Shown here: positions 1 through 6,924 of the stretch, piece by piece
How positions within the stretch are numbered: position 1 is the stretch's first letter
Layout of the letters: each line of letters begins with the position of its first letter
Assembly (NCBI GenBank): GCA_025965475.1
Contig: JAOPWV010000078.1
Location: forward strand, 1-38,344
Length of the DNA: 38,344 nt
Source: Frankiales bacterium
Lineage (GTDB): Bacteria > Actinomycetota > Actinomycetes > Mycobacteriales > SCTD01
Direction of reading: 5' to 3'
Notes under the pieces: generated by a model
Told to the model about the DNA's origin: nothing
What the model saw: only the letters and a program-made list of their open reading frames with translations
Databases searched by the model: none
Translations under genes and position numbers: made by a program

Positions 1-131
1 TCGGCACGCGCGCCCCGTTCCACAGCGTCGCGATCGAGCACGCCCTCGTCGCCGGGACGCGCATGATCCCGGTGCCGCTGCGGACCCGCGTCACCCGCGC
101 CGTGCGCAGCCGGATGCAGACGCAGCACTGA
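1..131 (+). CDS. C-terminal end of an unidentified protein (5' truncated)
   Basis: The reading frame is open from the left edge of the window to a TGA at 129-131 and encodes the last 42 or so residues of a protein that begins outside. The tail is basic, with many Arg residues, and ends QTQH. The codons have the strong GC third-position bias of the neighbouring genes, which supports real coding. I cannot assign a family from this piece; it has no motif I recognise. The next gene begins about 60 bases downstream on the same strand. Confidence 0.5.
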   Translation, partial: GTRAPFHSVAIEHALVAGTRMIPVPLRTRVTRAVRSRMQTQH

Positions 132-192
132 CCGGTTGAGCCCAGAGCGGACAACCTGGCGCCGGTCCCGGCCGGCAGGCAGGGTGCCCGTC

Positions 193-1191
193 ATGAGGCT
201 TCTCGTTCTGGGCGGTACCCGTTTCGTCGGCCGCGCGGTCGTCGCCGAGGCCGTCGGGCGCGGCTGGGAGGTGACCGCCCTCAACCGCGGACTGAGCGGT
301 TCCCTGCCGGGTGCGGTCAGGACGCTGACCGGTGACCGGACGTCGTACGACGGGCTGAAGGCGGCCCTCGGCGACGAGAGCTGGGACCTCGTGGTCGACA
401 CCTGGTCGGGTGCGCCCTCTGCTGTCGCTGACGCGGCCGAGCTGCTCGCCGGCCGAACGGACCGGTACGGCTACGTCTCCAGCCGGTCGGTCTACACGTG
501 GCCGATGACTCCGGGGGCCGGCGAGGACGCATCCGTCGTGGAGGCCGATCCGGAGGCGGGTGAGACCGCGTACCCGGTGGACAAGCGGGGTGGGGAGCTG
601 GCCGCGCTGAAGGCGTACGGCCCGCACCGCGTCCTGCTGGCCCGCGCCGGGCTCATCCTCGGCCCCTACGAGGACGTCGGCCGGCTGCCGTGGTGGCTGG
701 ACCGCATCAGCCGCGGCGGGCGGGTCGTCGCGCCCGGCGACCCCGGGCGTCCGCTGCAGTACGTCGACGCCCGTGACCTCGCCGCGTGGCTGCTCGACGG
801 GCTCGAGGCCGGCCGGTCGGGGGCGGTCGACACGATCAGCCGGCCCGGGCACACGACCACGCAGGCGCTCCTCACGGCCTGCGTGGCCGCGACGGGGTCG
901 CAGGCCGAGCTGGTCTGGGTGCCGGAGAGCGACATCGAGGCGGTGGGTGCGGAGCCCTGGACCCAGCTGCCCTGCTGGGTGCCGCGCAGCGGGGAACTGG
1001 CCGGTCTGATGGAGTCCGACACGTCCCGCGCTGCCGCGACCGGCCTGCGCTGCCGGCCGGTCGAGGAGACGGTCCAGGACACCTGGGCCTGGCTGCGCCG
1101 CGACGGGATGCCCCCGATGAAGCCGGGCCGCCCGGCGAACGGTCTGCCGCCGGAACTCGAGCAGGCCCTGCTCGCTAGGGTCGGGGCGTGA
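193..1191 (+). CDS. NAD-dependent epimerase/dehydratase-like reductase (extended SDR)
   Basis: A 332-residue Rossmann-fold protein. The N-terminus MRLLVLGGTRFVGRAV carries a GGTRFVG dinucleotide-binding loop right at the start, typical of extended SDR or isoflavone-reductase-like proteins. A later SSRSVYTWP stretch is where an SDR active-site Ser/Tyr would lie, but a clear YxxxK is not obvious: YPVDKRGGE, near residue 130, is the likeliest version. A longer in-frame start at 136 exists, but ATG 193 places the glycine motif at the normal position, and a CAGGGT box at 180-185 lies 7 bases before it, as in leaderless actinobacterial genes. The stop overlaps the pyrE start (GTGA), so the two may be cotranscribed. 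The substrate is unknown. Confidence 0.85.
   Translation: MRLLVLGGTRFVGRAVVAEAVGRGWEVTALNRGLSGSLPGAVRTLTGDRTSYDGLKAALGDESWDLVVDTWSGAPSAVADAAELLAGRTDRYGYVSSRSVYTWPMTPGAGEDASVVEADPEAGETAYPVDKRGGELAALKAYGPHRVLLARAGLILGPYEDVGRLPWWLDRISRGGRVVAPGDPGRPLQYVDARDLAAWLLDGLEAGRSGAVDTISRPGHTTTQALLTACVAATGSQAELVWVPESDIEAVGAEPWTQLPCWVPRSGELAGLMESDTSRAAATGLRCRPVEETVQDTWAWLRRDGMPPMKPGRPANGLPPELEQALLARVGA
1176..1181 (+). promoter_or_regulatory. -10 element of a probable leaderless pyrE promoter
   Basis: TAGGGT lies six bases before the GTG start of pyrE, inside the last codons of the upstream reductase gene. A TANNNT box at this distance is the usual sign of a transcript starting at the start codon. No convincing -35 box is visible. 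pyrE could therefore be expressed apart from the gene ahead of it. Confidence 0.5.
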
Positions 1192-1742
1192 CCGACCACG
1201 CCGCGGATCGTGCCGCGCTCCAGGCCCTCGTCCGCGACCTCGCCCTGGTGCACGGCCGCGTGACGCTGTCCTCCGGGCGGGAGGCCGACTACTACGTCGA
1301 CCTGCGCCGGGTGACCCTGTCCGGCCGGGCCGCGCCTCTCGTCGGTCGCGTGATGCTCGAGCTCACCCGCGACCTCGACTACGACGCCGTCGGCGGCCTC
1401 ACGATGGGCGCCGACCCGGTCGCCGCCGCAATGCTGCACGCCGCCGCCGCTGAGGGCCGGCAGCTCGACGCGTTCGTCGTCCGCAAGGAGGCCAAGGCGC
1501 ACGGCATGCAACGCCGGATCGAGGGGCCGGACGTCAGCGGCCGGCGGGTCCTGGTCCTCGAGGACACGAGCACGACCGGCGGCTCACCGATGGCCGCGCT
1601 GCAGGCGGTGCGCGAGGCCGGTGCCACCCCGGTCGCGGTGGCCGTCATCGCGGACCGCGCCACCGGGGCGGCTGCCCGGATCGAGGCCGAGGGTGTGCCC
1701 TACCGCTACGCCTACTCGCTGGAGGATCTCGGACTCGCCTGA
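1188..1742 (+). CDS. pyrE: Orotate phosphoribosyltransferase
   Basis: PyrE joins orotate and PRPP to make orotidine 5'-phosphate in de novo pyrimidine synthesis. The 184-residue length fits bacterial PyrE. The PRPP-binding motif VLVLEDTSTTGGS is seen at about residues 121-133, and the N-terminal LSSGREADYYVDLRR and central VVRKEAKAHG segments (catalytic Lys loop) are typical. The GTG start overlaps the TGA of the upstream gene by 3 bases; a TAGGGT box six bases earlier suggests a leaderless transcript. Directly behind the stop, in the same frame, is a fragment of an unrelated gene. Use of PRPP links it functionally to the purine genes further along. Confidence 0.95.
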   Translation: MTDHAADRAALQALVRDLALVHGRVTLSSGREADYYVDLRRVTLSGRAAPLVGRVMLELTRDLDYDAVGGLTMGADPVAAAMLHAAAAEGRQLDAFVVRKEAKAHGMQRRIEGPDVSGRRVLVLEDTSTTGGSPMAALQAVREAGATPVAVAVIADRATGAAARIEAEGVPYRYAYSLEDLGLA

Positions 1743-1907
1743 CCGGTCGTTGAGGGGGACAGCCGCCGGGCCCGCAACATCCTGTCCGGCTCGTACGCCG
1801 GGCGCGAGATGGTGGCCTTGGACGACAGCTACGTCACGCACACGACCGACGGCAACCGCAGCTCGACGACCCACCGGTTCGTGGTCTGGGCGCGTCGACT
1901 TCCCTAG
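1743..1907 (+). pseudogene. Orphan C-terminal fragment of an actinobacterial hypothetical protein
   Basis: After the pyrE stop the same frame stays open for about 54 codons to TAG 1905-1907. The translation includes RRARNILSGSYAGREMVALD, followed by a short linker and STTHRFVVWARRLP. From memory this resembles the middle of a widespread actinobacterial protein family (DUF3137-like: N-V-L-x-G-x-Y-x-G-R, then F-D-Y-S-Y-V-T, then T-H-R-F). There is no start codon, ribosome-binding site or N-terminal part, so it looks like a remnant. Its stop overlaps, within CTAG, the stop of the convergent aroE-like gene. The family assignment is by recall and needs a search. Confidence 0.5.
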
Positions 1908-2728
1908 TTCTCCCGCAGGGAGAACTCCGAGGCGCGTCGCATCTGGTCGTCGGTCGGCCGCACGCCCGTGTAGAGGACGAACTGCTCGAGCGCCTGCAGG
2001 GCGATGACCTCGGCGCCGGTGATGACGTTCTTGTCCAGCTCCCTGGCGCGGCGGACCAGCGGTGTCAGGGCGGGCAGCGCCACGACGTCGAAGACGGTGT
2101 CCGCGGCGGCGAGGGCGTCCTCGTCCACCGGCAGCTCGTCGGCCGCCGGGCCACCGGTCATCCCCACGGGCGTCGCGTTGACCACGAGTCGCGGGCGGGC
2201 CGCGCCGACCTCCGGCTGCCAGGCGTAGCCGTACTGCTCCGCCAGCGCTCGGCCCGTCTCGGCGTTGCGCGCGACCACGACGCCCGAGCCGAAGCCGCCG
2301 TCGCGCAAGGCGGCCACCACGGCCTTCGCCATTCCGCCGCTGCCCAGTACCGCGAACGGAGTGTCCGGCGACACGTGGTGCTCGGCCAGGAGCCGCGCGA
2401 TCGCCAGGTAGTCGGTGTTGTAGGCGTGCAGGTGGCCGTCGGTGTTCACGATCGTGTTGACCGAGCCGATGGCCCCGGCCGACGCGTCCAGCTCGTCGAC
2501 GTACGCGATGCAGTCCTCCTTGTACGGCATGGAGACGCCGCAGCCGCGAATGCCCAGCGCCCGGATCCCGCCGATGGCCGCCGCGAGGTCGCTGGTCGTG
2601 AAGGCCTTGTAGACGAAGTCGAGGCCGAGCTCGTCGTAGAGGAAGTTGTGGAAGCGGGTGCCGATGTTGCTGGGCCGGGCGGCCAGCGACATGCACAGCC
2701 GGGTGTCCTTGGTGATGCGCCGGGTCAT
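1904..2728 (-). CDS. Shikimate 5-dehydrogenase-like protein (HI0607/SDH-L type)
   Basis: A 274-residue protein of the shikimate/quinate dehydrogenase superfamily, which reduces 3-dehydroshikimate with NADPH in aromatic amino acid synthesis. It shows the catalytic Lys in SMPYKE (about residue 68), the Asp in YNTDY (about 104), the nucleotide loop VLGSGGMAKAVV (about 127) and NATPVGM. The substrate-binding N-terminus reads MSLAARPSNIGTRFHN instead of the usual HSxSPxxHN, matching the HI0607-type SDH-like branch, whose physiological role is less clear than that of AroE. A GGAGG lies 11 bases before ATG 2728. It sits downstream of the broken sigma locus on the same strand. A canonical aroE elsewhere in the genome is likely. 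Confidence 0.85.
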   Translation of the reverse strand: MTRRITKDTRLCMSLAARPSNIGTRFHNFLYDELGLDFVYKAFTTSDLAAAIGGIRALGIRGCGVSMPYKEDCIAYVDELDASAGAIGSVNTIVNTDGHLHAYNTDYLAIARLLAEHHVSPDTPFAVLGSGGMAKAVVAALRDGGFGSGVVVARNAETGRALAEQYGYAWQPEVGAARPRLVVNATPVGMTGGPAADELPVDEDALAAADTVFDVVALPALTPLVRRARELDKNVITGAEVIALQALEQFVLYTGVRPTDDQMRRASEFSLREN

Positions 2729-2761
2729 CCGTGCAGGATCCTCCGGTCGTCGGGGAGCGGC

Positions 2762-3385
2762 TCAGCCCGCCTGGCGCGCGACCTCGGCGCCGCTCGCGTC
2801 GTACCCGGCGTAGTACCGCACCGGGCCCAACTCGTCCTGGACGATGGCCGACCAGACCGGCCGGCGGAACCCGGCGCCGTCGACGCCGCGATCTGCCCGG
2901 ACGCCGCCTGCAGCCCGCGTACCGACGTGGCGACCGACGGGCCGACCACGAGCACCACCATGACCGCGGCCAGGGTGAGCCCCGCAGCCGTCGCGCGTTG
3001 CCGGCGGCGGACCGTAGTACCGCAGGACGACGACGGCCCGTTGTCGCCGCGGGAGGACGGCGAGCGCCTGCAGCACCGACTGCCGTACGGCGTACGCCGT
3101 GGCGCCGTCGTCCGCGGCCACCTCGGGCAGCTCGCCGGTCGGCTCCTCGCGCCACGGCTTGCGGCGCCACCAGTCGATGTGAGCATTGGCCAGGGTGCGG
3201 CGCACGTAACCCTCCGGGTCGTCCGACACGATCCGGTCCCACCGCAGGTAGGCCCGGGTGAGGGCGGTCTGCAGCAGGTCCTCCGCCCGGTGGCGGTCAC
3301 CCGTCAGGAGGTACGCCGTCTGGAGCAGGTGCCGCGACCGGGCGGCCACGAACGCGGTGAACGCGTCGTCGTACTCGATCTTCAC
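2762..3385 (-). pseudogene. Broken SigE-family ECF sigma factor fused to remains of a membrane protein gene
   Basis: From GTG 3385 about 124 codons read as a normal SigE-family ECF sigma factor: region 2 with HLLQTAYLLTGDRHRAEDLL and then the start of region 4, LPRRQRAVVVLRYY, ending near 3014. There the helix-turn-helix should follow but is missing. From 3012 a shifted frame instead encodes RRRQRATAAGLTLAAV and a hydrophobic segment (MVVLVVG), typical of the membrane protein often encoded next to such sigma factors. Near 2870 the plausible frame shifts back, giving VWSAIVQDELGPVRYYAGYD up to TGA 2762. This suggests a deletion joining two neighbouring genes plus a second frameshift. Without region 4 it should not act as a sigma factor. 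DedA lies upstream and the aroE-like gene downstream on the same strand. Confidence 0.65.
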
Positions 3386-3451
3386 GACCCGGTCACCTGC
3401 CCCCCAGGGCTGCAAGGACGAGTGTGACCCCGATCCGGTTGGCGGGGCGGG

Positions 3452-4090
3452 TCAGAGCTGAGAGCGACGCCGGGCGCGCAGCAGCTCGATCGCGATCGGC
3501 AGCACGGAGATGAGGACGATGGCGATCGCGAAGAACTCGATGTTCTTGCCGATGAACGTCACGTTGCCGAGGAAGTAGCCGAGCAGGGTCATGCCGGTGC
3601 CCCACAGCACGCCGCCGACGACGTTCCACTTCGTGAAGGTCGCCACCGGGATGCTGCCGGCGCCCATCAGCGGGTTGAGGAACGTGCGCACGATCGGGAT
3701 GAACCGCGCCAGGACGATCGCCTTGCCCGGGCCGTAGCGCTCGAGGACCTCTTCGGCCTTGGTCACGTAGGAGCGCTTGAACAGCCGCGAGTCCTCGCGC
3801 TGGAACAGGGCCGGCCCGGCCTTGCGGCCGATCAGGAAACCGACCTGCGCACCCACGATCGCCACCAGGCTGACCAGCACGCAGACCAGCACGATGTTGG
3901 GGTGCAGCTTCGGGGACAGGTTGCCGCTCGCGGCGTAGCCGGCCGCGAACAGCAGTGAGTCGCCGGGGAGGAAGAAGCCGAGCAACAGCCCGGTCTCGGC
4001 GAAGACGATGACCAGCAGGCCGATCAGGCCGAAGGTCTCGACCAGATGGGCGCCGTCAAGGATGGCGGGAAGCGCGTAGGCGGTCTGCAC
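3452..4090 (-). CDS. DedA family membrane protein
   Basis: A 212-residue integral membrane protein of the DedA/SNARE-associated family, whose members include undecaprenyl-phosphate and phospholipid flippases. Family features are the FAETGLLLGFFLPGDSLLF re-entrant segment (about residues 30-50), the long amphipathic middle, and ARFIPIVRTFLNPLMG (about 123-140) with the conserved Arg and Pro residues. Four to five hydrophobic segments are visible and the C-terminus is basic (RARRRSQL). A TAACCT box lies six bases before GTG 4090, so the mRNA is probably leaderless. It is divergent from the flavoprotein gene at 4164. The exact substrate cannot be told from sequence. Confidence 0.93.
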   Translation of the reverse strand: MQTAYALPAILDGAHLVETFGLIGLLVIVFAETGLLLGFFLPGDSLLFAAGYAASGNLSPKLHPNIVLVCVLVSLVAIVGAQVGFLIGRKAGPALFQREDSRLFKRSYVTKAEEVLERYGPGKAIVLARFIPIVRTFLNPLMGAGSIPVATFTKWNVVGGVLWGTGMTLLGYFLGNVTFIGKNIEFFAIAIVLISVLPIAIELLRARRRSQL

Positions 4091-4096
4091 CGTCGC

Positions 4097-4102
4097 AGGT
4101 TA
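4097..4102 (-). promoter_or_regulatory. -10 element for the DedA gene (leaderless type)
   Basis: On the minus strand TAACCT lies six bases before the GTG start of the DedA gene. The position matches the leaderless pattern seen at pyrE, purS and purQ. No strong -35 box is visible. Confidence 0.45.
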
Positions 4103-4151
4103 GTCCGGGCGGCTGAGCTTTGGCTGTGGCGCCTTGTACCGCTCGACACGC

Positions 4152-4157
4152 TACGGT
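4152..4157 (+). promoter_or_regulatory. -10 element for the flavoprotein gene (leaderless type)
   Basis: TACGGT lies six bases before GTG 4164. It supports that start and a leaderless mRNA. The divergent DedA -10 box lies about 50 bases away, so the two promoters share a compact intergenic region. Confidence 0.45.
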
Positions 4158-4163
4158 CCCGCC

Positions 4164-5561
4164 GTGGTGGAGCGACTGGTCGTCATCGGTGGTGATGCCG
4201 CGGGGATGAGCGCGGCCTCGCAGGCGCGCAAGCGCCGGGACGGCGACGACCTGTCGATCGTCGCGTTCGAGCGCGGGCGCTCGACGTCGTACTCGGCCTG
4301 CGGGATCCCGTACTGGATCGCCGGCACGGTCACGCGCGAGGCCGACCTGATCAGCCGGTCGCCCGAACAGCACCGGGCCAACGGCATCGACGTGCGCACG
4401 CGGCACGAGGTGGTCGGCATCGACCTCGACGCGCGGGTGGTGCACGTCCGTGACCTGGACGCGGGCGCGGACGTCACCGAGCCGTTCGACCAGCTCGTGT
4501 ACGCCGCCGGTTCCACCCCGATGCGCCCGCCGGTCGAGGGCATCGACGCCCCGGGCGTGTACGGCGTGCAGGTGCTCGACGACGGGGCCGACCTGATCCG
4601 CGAGCTCGACAGTGGCGGCGTACGCCGGGTCGTCGTGGTGGGCGGCGGCTACATCGGCCTGGAGATCGCGGAGGCCTGCCGGGTGCGCAAGCTCGACGTG
4701 ACGGTCGTCGACCGCTCGGAGACGCCGGTCGGCACGTTCGACCCGGACATCGGCCGGTTCGTGGCGGACGCGCTGCGCGACCTCGGCATAGAGCTCGTGC
4801 TCGGCGACGGTGTGGCGGCGGTGGAGACCGGGCCGGACGGCCGCGCCTCGAGGGTCCGTACGGCGAGCGGGCGGCCGCTGCCGGCGGACCTCGTCGTCCT
4901 CGGGCTCGGCGTACGGCCCAACGTGCAGCTCGCCCGTGCGGCGGGCCTGCCCATCGGCCCGTCCGGCGGCCTGGTCGTCGACCGGCGGATGCGGACCCCC
5001 GTCGACGGGGTCTGGGCGGCCGGCGACTGCGTCGAGAGCGTCCACCGGCTGTCCGGCCAGCGCCTGGTGGTGGCCCTCGGCACGCACGCGAACAAGCAGG
5101 GGCGGGTTGCCGGGGTCAACCTCGGCGGCGGGTACGCGACGTTCCCCGGTGTGATCGGCACGGCCGTGACCAAGATCTGCGACCTCGAGGTGGCCCGCAC
5201 CGGGCTGTCGATGCAGGAGGCGGACGCGGCCGGGTACCGCTACGTCACCGCCTTCGTGGACTCCACGACGCGGGCCGGCTACTTCCCCGGCGCCAAGCCG
5301 ATCCGCGTGAAGCTGCTCGCCGAGAAGCGGACCGGCCGGCTGCTCGGGGCGCAGGTCGTCGGCCGGGAGGGCGCGGCGAAGCGCATCGATGTCCTCGCCA
5401 CGGCCATCTGGAACGAGATGAGCGTCGACGAGGTGCTGTCGCTGGACCTGTCGTACGCCCCGCCGTTCGCGCCGGTCTGGGACCCGGTGCTCATCGCGGC
5501 CCGCAAGGCGTTCGAGGCGGTCGAGGCCGACGTGCGGGCAGACGTGCGCGCCGAGGACTGA
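4164..5561 (+). CDS. FAD-dependent pyridine nucleotide-disulfide oxidoreductase (CoA-disulfide reductase/NADH oxidase-like)
   Basis: A flavoprotein of about 465 residues in the single-cysteine branch of the disulfide reductase superfamily (CoA-disulfide reductase, NADH oxidase, NADH peroxidase). It shows the FAD loop VVIGGDAAGMSAA at the N-terminus, the redox Cys in YSACGIPYW (about residue 46), the NAD(P)H loop VVVVGGGYIGLEIAE (about 158-172), and the second FAD motif WAAGDC (about 285). A C-terminal dimerisation domain contains LLGAQVVGREGAAKRID. Those enzymes reduce CoA disulfide, or O2/peroxide, with NAD(P)H; which applies here is not decidable. GTG 4164 is chosen from the TACGGT box six bases upstream; GTG 4167 is equally close. 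It is convergent with the AbiEi/DUF559 gene. Confidence 0.88.
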   Translation: MVERLVVIGGDAAGMSAASQARKRRDGDDLSIVAFERGRSTSYSACGIPYWIAGTVTREADLISRSPEQHRANGIDVRTRHEVVGIDLDARVVHVRDLDAGADVTEPFDQLVYAAGSTPMRPPVEGIDAPGVYGVQVLDDGADLIRELDSGGVRRVVVVGGGYIGLEIAEACRVRKLDVTVVDRSETPVGTFDPDIGRFVADALRDLGIELVLGDGVAAVETGPDGRASRVRTASGRPLPADLVVLGLGVRPNVQLARAAGLPIGPSGGLVVDRRMRTPVDGVWAAGDCVESVHRLSGQRLVVALGTHANKQGRVAGVNLGGGYATFPGVIGTAVTKICDLEVARTGLSMQEADAAGYRYVTAFVDSTTRAGYFPGAKPIRVKLLAEKRTGRLLGAQVVGREGAAKRIDVLATAIWNEMSVDEVLSLDLSYAPPFAPVWDPVLIAARKAFEAVEADVRADVRAED

Positions 5562-5602
5562 GCCGGGCGTCCCCGCGCCGGAATCCCCGTCCCTCCCTCG
5601 AC

Positions 5603-5646
5603 GCGTCCGGGCAGGTGTGGCTCCCGAGCCACGATCACCCGGACGC
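5603..5646. repeat. Palindromic repeat, copy A
   Basis: Outer arms GCGTCCGGG (5603-5611) and CCCGGACGC (5638-5646) enclose an inner palindrome, GTGGCTCCCGAGCCAC (5617-5632). It lies between two convergent genes and covers the last codons and stop of the minus-strand AbiEi/DUF559 gene. It may serve as a bidirectional transcription stop. Two further copies lie about 1 kb away, on the other side of that gene. Confidence 0.75.
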
Positions 5647-6606
5647 AGCAGCGGCGCTGGTGCTGGACGACGGAGAGCGCGCAGCGCGCCAGCCGCGGGC
5701 CCGGAACACCGTCTCGATCCGGTCGAGGACCGCCTCTTCGTCGATCCGCAGCGCCAGCAGCGGAATCCGTAGAACCGTCGTCCCTGTCGCGGCCACATCG
5801 AGGTCGCGCAACGTGTCCGCCAGCCGGTCTGCCGGACGGTCGTGCTGACTCCCGTCGACCTCCAGGCTCAGTCCCCAGCCGGGCCAGTCGGCATCGAGGT
5901 AGACCTTGCCGGCCGTGAGTACCCGGACCGCCTGCCGGACAGGCGGGGGCAGAGCCCGTCTCCGCAGCCCACGGCCGAGGTCTAACTCCCCCAGGGCGTG
6001 AGCCCCGTCGATCACGTCCGCCGCCAGCCGTCCGAGCAGCCGGCGCCGCGGGTGCCGGCGGACCTCGTCCAAGGCGAGCAGGAGGTCTGCCCCGTTCACG
6101 ATCCGCTGCTGCACGGTGGCCGCGACGTAGAGCGCTGCGGCCCGGTCGGACCGCGCCCAGAGGGCTGCATGTACAAGCGCGACAGGCGGTCGCATCCGGC
6201 GTACGTCGGTCTGCACGACGTCCTCTTCGCGAAACCGCCGGCTCTCGTGGACGGTCACCCCGCGCGGACGAAGCGGCGTCGAGGACTTGGGCACGATGAC
6301 GTGGACCGCCGCCTCGTCGATCGTGCGGAGACCGACTGCCTGCAAGGCTGAGAGCCCGTCGAGGGACGCGCGCGGCCCCACCTCGAGAACAGCCCGCCAA
6401 TGGCTCCCGGACAGGGACAGCGGGCCGGAGCACACGGACACCGTCTGCCGGCCCGAGGAGCGCCATCTCCCGGCCACGATCATGGCGCGCACCTGCCATC
6501 GGGTGAGTCCCAGGTGGTACAGCTGCCGCCTGGAGATCACGCCGCCTTGTTCGCGCGCCTGCCGCTCGGCGTCCGCCAGGAGCCGGTACCTGCTGCTGCG
6601 TGTCAT
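5635..6606 (-). CDS. AbiEi-antitoxin-like winged helix protein with C-terminal DUF559 domain
   Basis: A 323-residue protein of a type abundant in actinobacteria. The N-terminus, GGVISRRQLYHLGLTRWQV, followed by AGRW, looks like the AbiEi-type antitoxin winged helix (about residues 20-65). The middle is helical with a paired-Arg stretch. The C-terminus has LEVDGSQHDRPADRLADTLR and TGTTVLRIP, resembling the DUF559 domain, a Vsr-like endonuclease relative with acidic residues near the core. The function of these proteins is not established; no toxin gene is adjacent. ATG 6606 is preferred over an upstream start at 6639 because it begins at MTRSSRYRLL, close to the domain start. The 3' end lies inside palindromic repeat A, and copies B and C lie upstream. 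Confidence 0.75.
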   Translation of the reverse strand: MTRSSRYRLLADAERQAREQGGVISRRQLYHLGLTRWQVRAMIVAGRWRSSGRQTVSVCSGPLSLSGSHWRAVLEVGPRASLDGLSALQAVGLRTIDEAAVHVIVPKSSTPLRPRGVTVHESRRFREEDVVQTDVRRMRPPVALVHAALWARSDRAAALYVAATVQQRIVNGADLLLALDEVRRHPRRRLLGRLAADVIDGAHALGELDLGRGLRRRALPPPVRQAVRVLTAGKVYLDADWPGWGLSLEVDGSQHDRPADRLADTLRDLDVAATGTTVLRIPLLALRIDEEAVLDRIETVFRARGWRAARSPSSSTSAAAASG

Positions 6607-6662
6607 GCGCCGACGATGCAGCCGGCCTCCCGGGCGCACGGCTCCCGACGGCCGACTGTGGA

Positions 6663-6706
6663 GCGTCCGGCCACTTGTGGGTCAGGAGCCACAAGCAGCC
6701 GGACGC
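6663..6706. repeat. Palindromic repeat, copy B
   Basis: Arms GCGTCCGG (6663-6670) and CCGGACGC (6699-6706) enclose an inner stem, CTTGTGG (6674-6680) with CCACAAG (6689-6695). The core GTGGGTCAGGAGCCAC is shared with copy C. It lies upstream of the AbiEi/DUF559 gene. I see no coding sequence between 6607 and 6924; this 318-bp gap holds only this element, copy C and the 17-bp tandem array. Confidence 0.75.
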
Positions 6707-6736
6707 AACGGGCTCCCCGCTGGGATGGAGTGCTTC

Positions 6737-6778
6737 CGTCCGGCCGACTGTGGGTCAGGAGCCACGATCGCCCGGACG
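6737..6778. repeat. Palindromic repeat, copy C
   Basis: Arms CGTCCGG (6737-6743) and CCGGACG (6772-6778) enclose the same core as copy B, GTGGGTCAGGAGCCAC (6750-6765). Its right arm runs straight into the 17-bp tandem array, whose units start from the same CCGGA(C/T)GCA bases. Confidence 0.75.
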
Positions 6779-6871
6779 CAAGCGTGGGCCGGATGCAAGC
6801 GTGAGCCGGATGCAAGCGTGAGCCGGATGCAAGCGTGGGCCGGATGCAAGCGTGGGCCGGAAGCAGGGGTG
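6770..6871. repeat. 17-bp tandem repeat array, six units
   Basis: The unit is (A/G)GCCGGATGCAAGCGTG. Four near-identical units cover 6787-6854; a first variant (6770-6786, with CCCGGACGC) and a last variant (6855-6871) are diverged. There are no spacers, so this is not a CRISPR. The first unit overlaps the right arm of palindromic repeat C, so the array probably grew from that element. It lies between the 3' end of the secreted propeller protein gene and the 5' end of the AbiEi/DUF559 gene. Confidence 0.85.
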
Positions 6872-6924
6872 CAGCCGGACGCGACAGCCGTCCAGCCACC
6901 CGGCCAGCGGGCGATCCGGAGGGA

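Noticed and set aside
6770-6871. Short tandem repeats that might be taken for a CRISPR array
   Set aside because: Units are 17 bp, directly adjacent with no spacers, and there are no cas genes.
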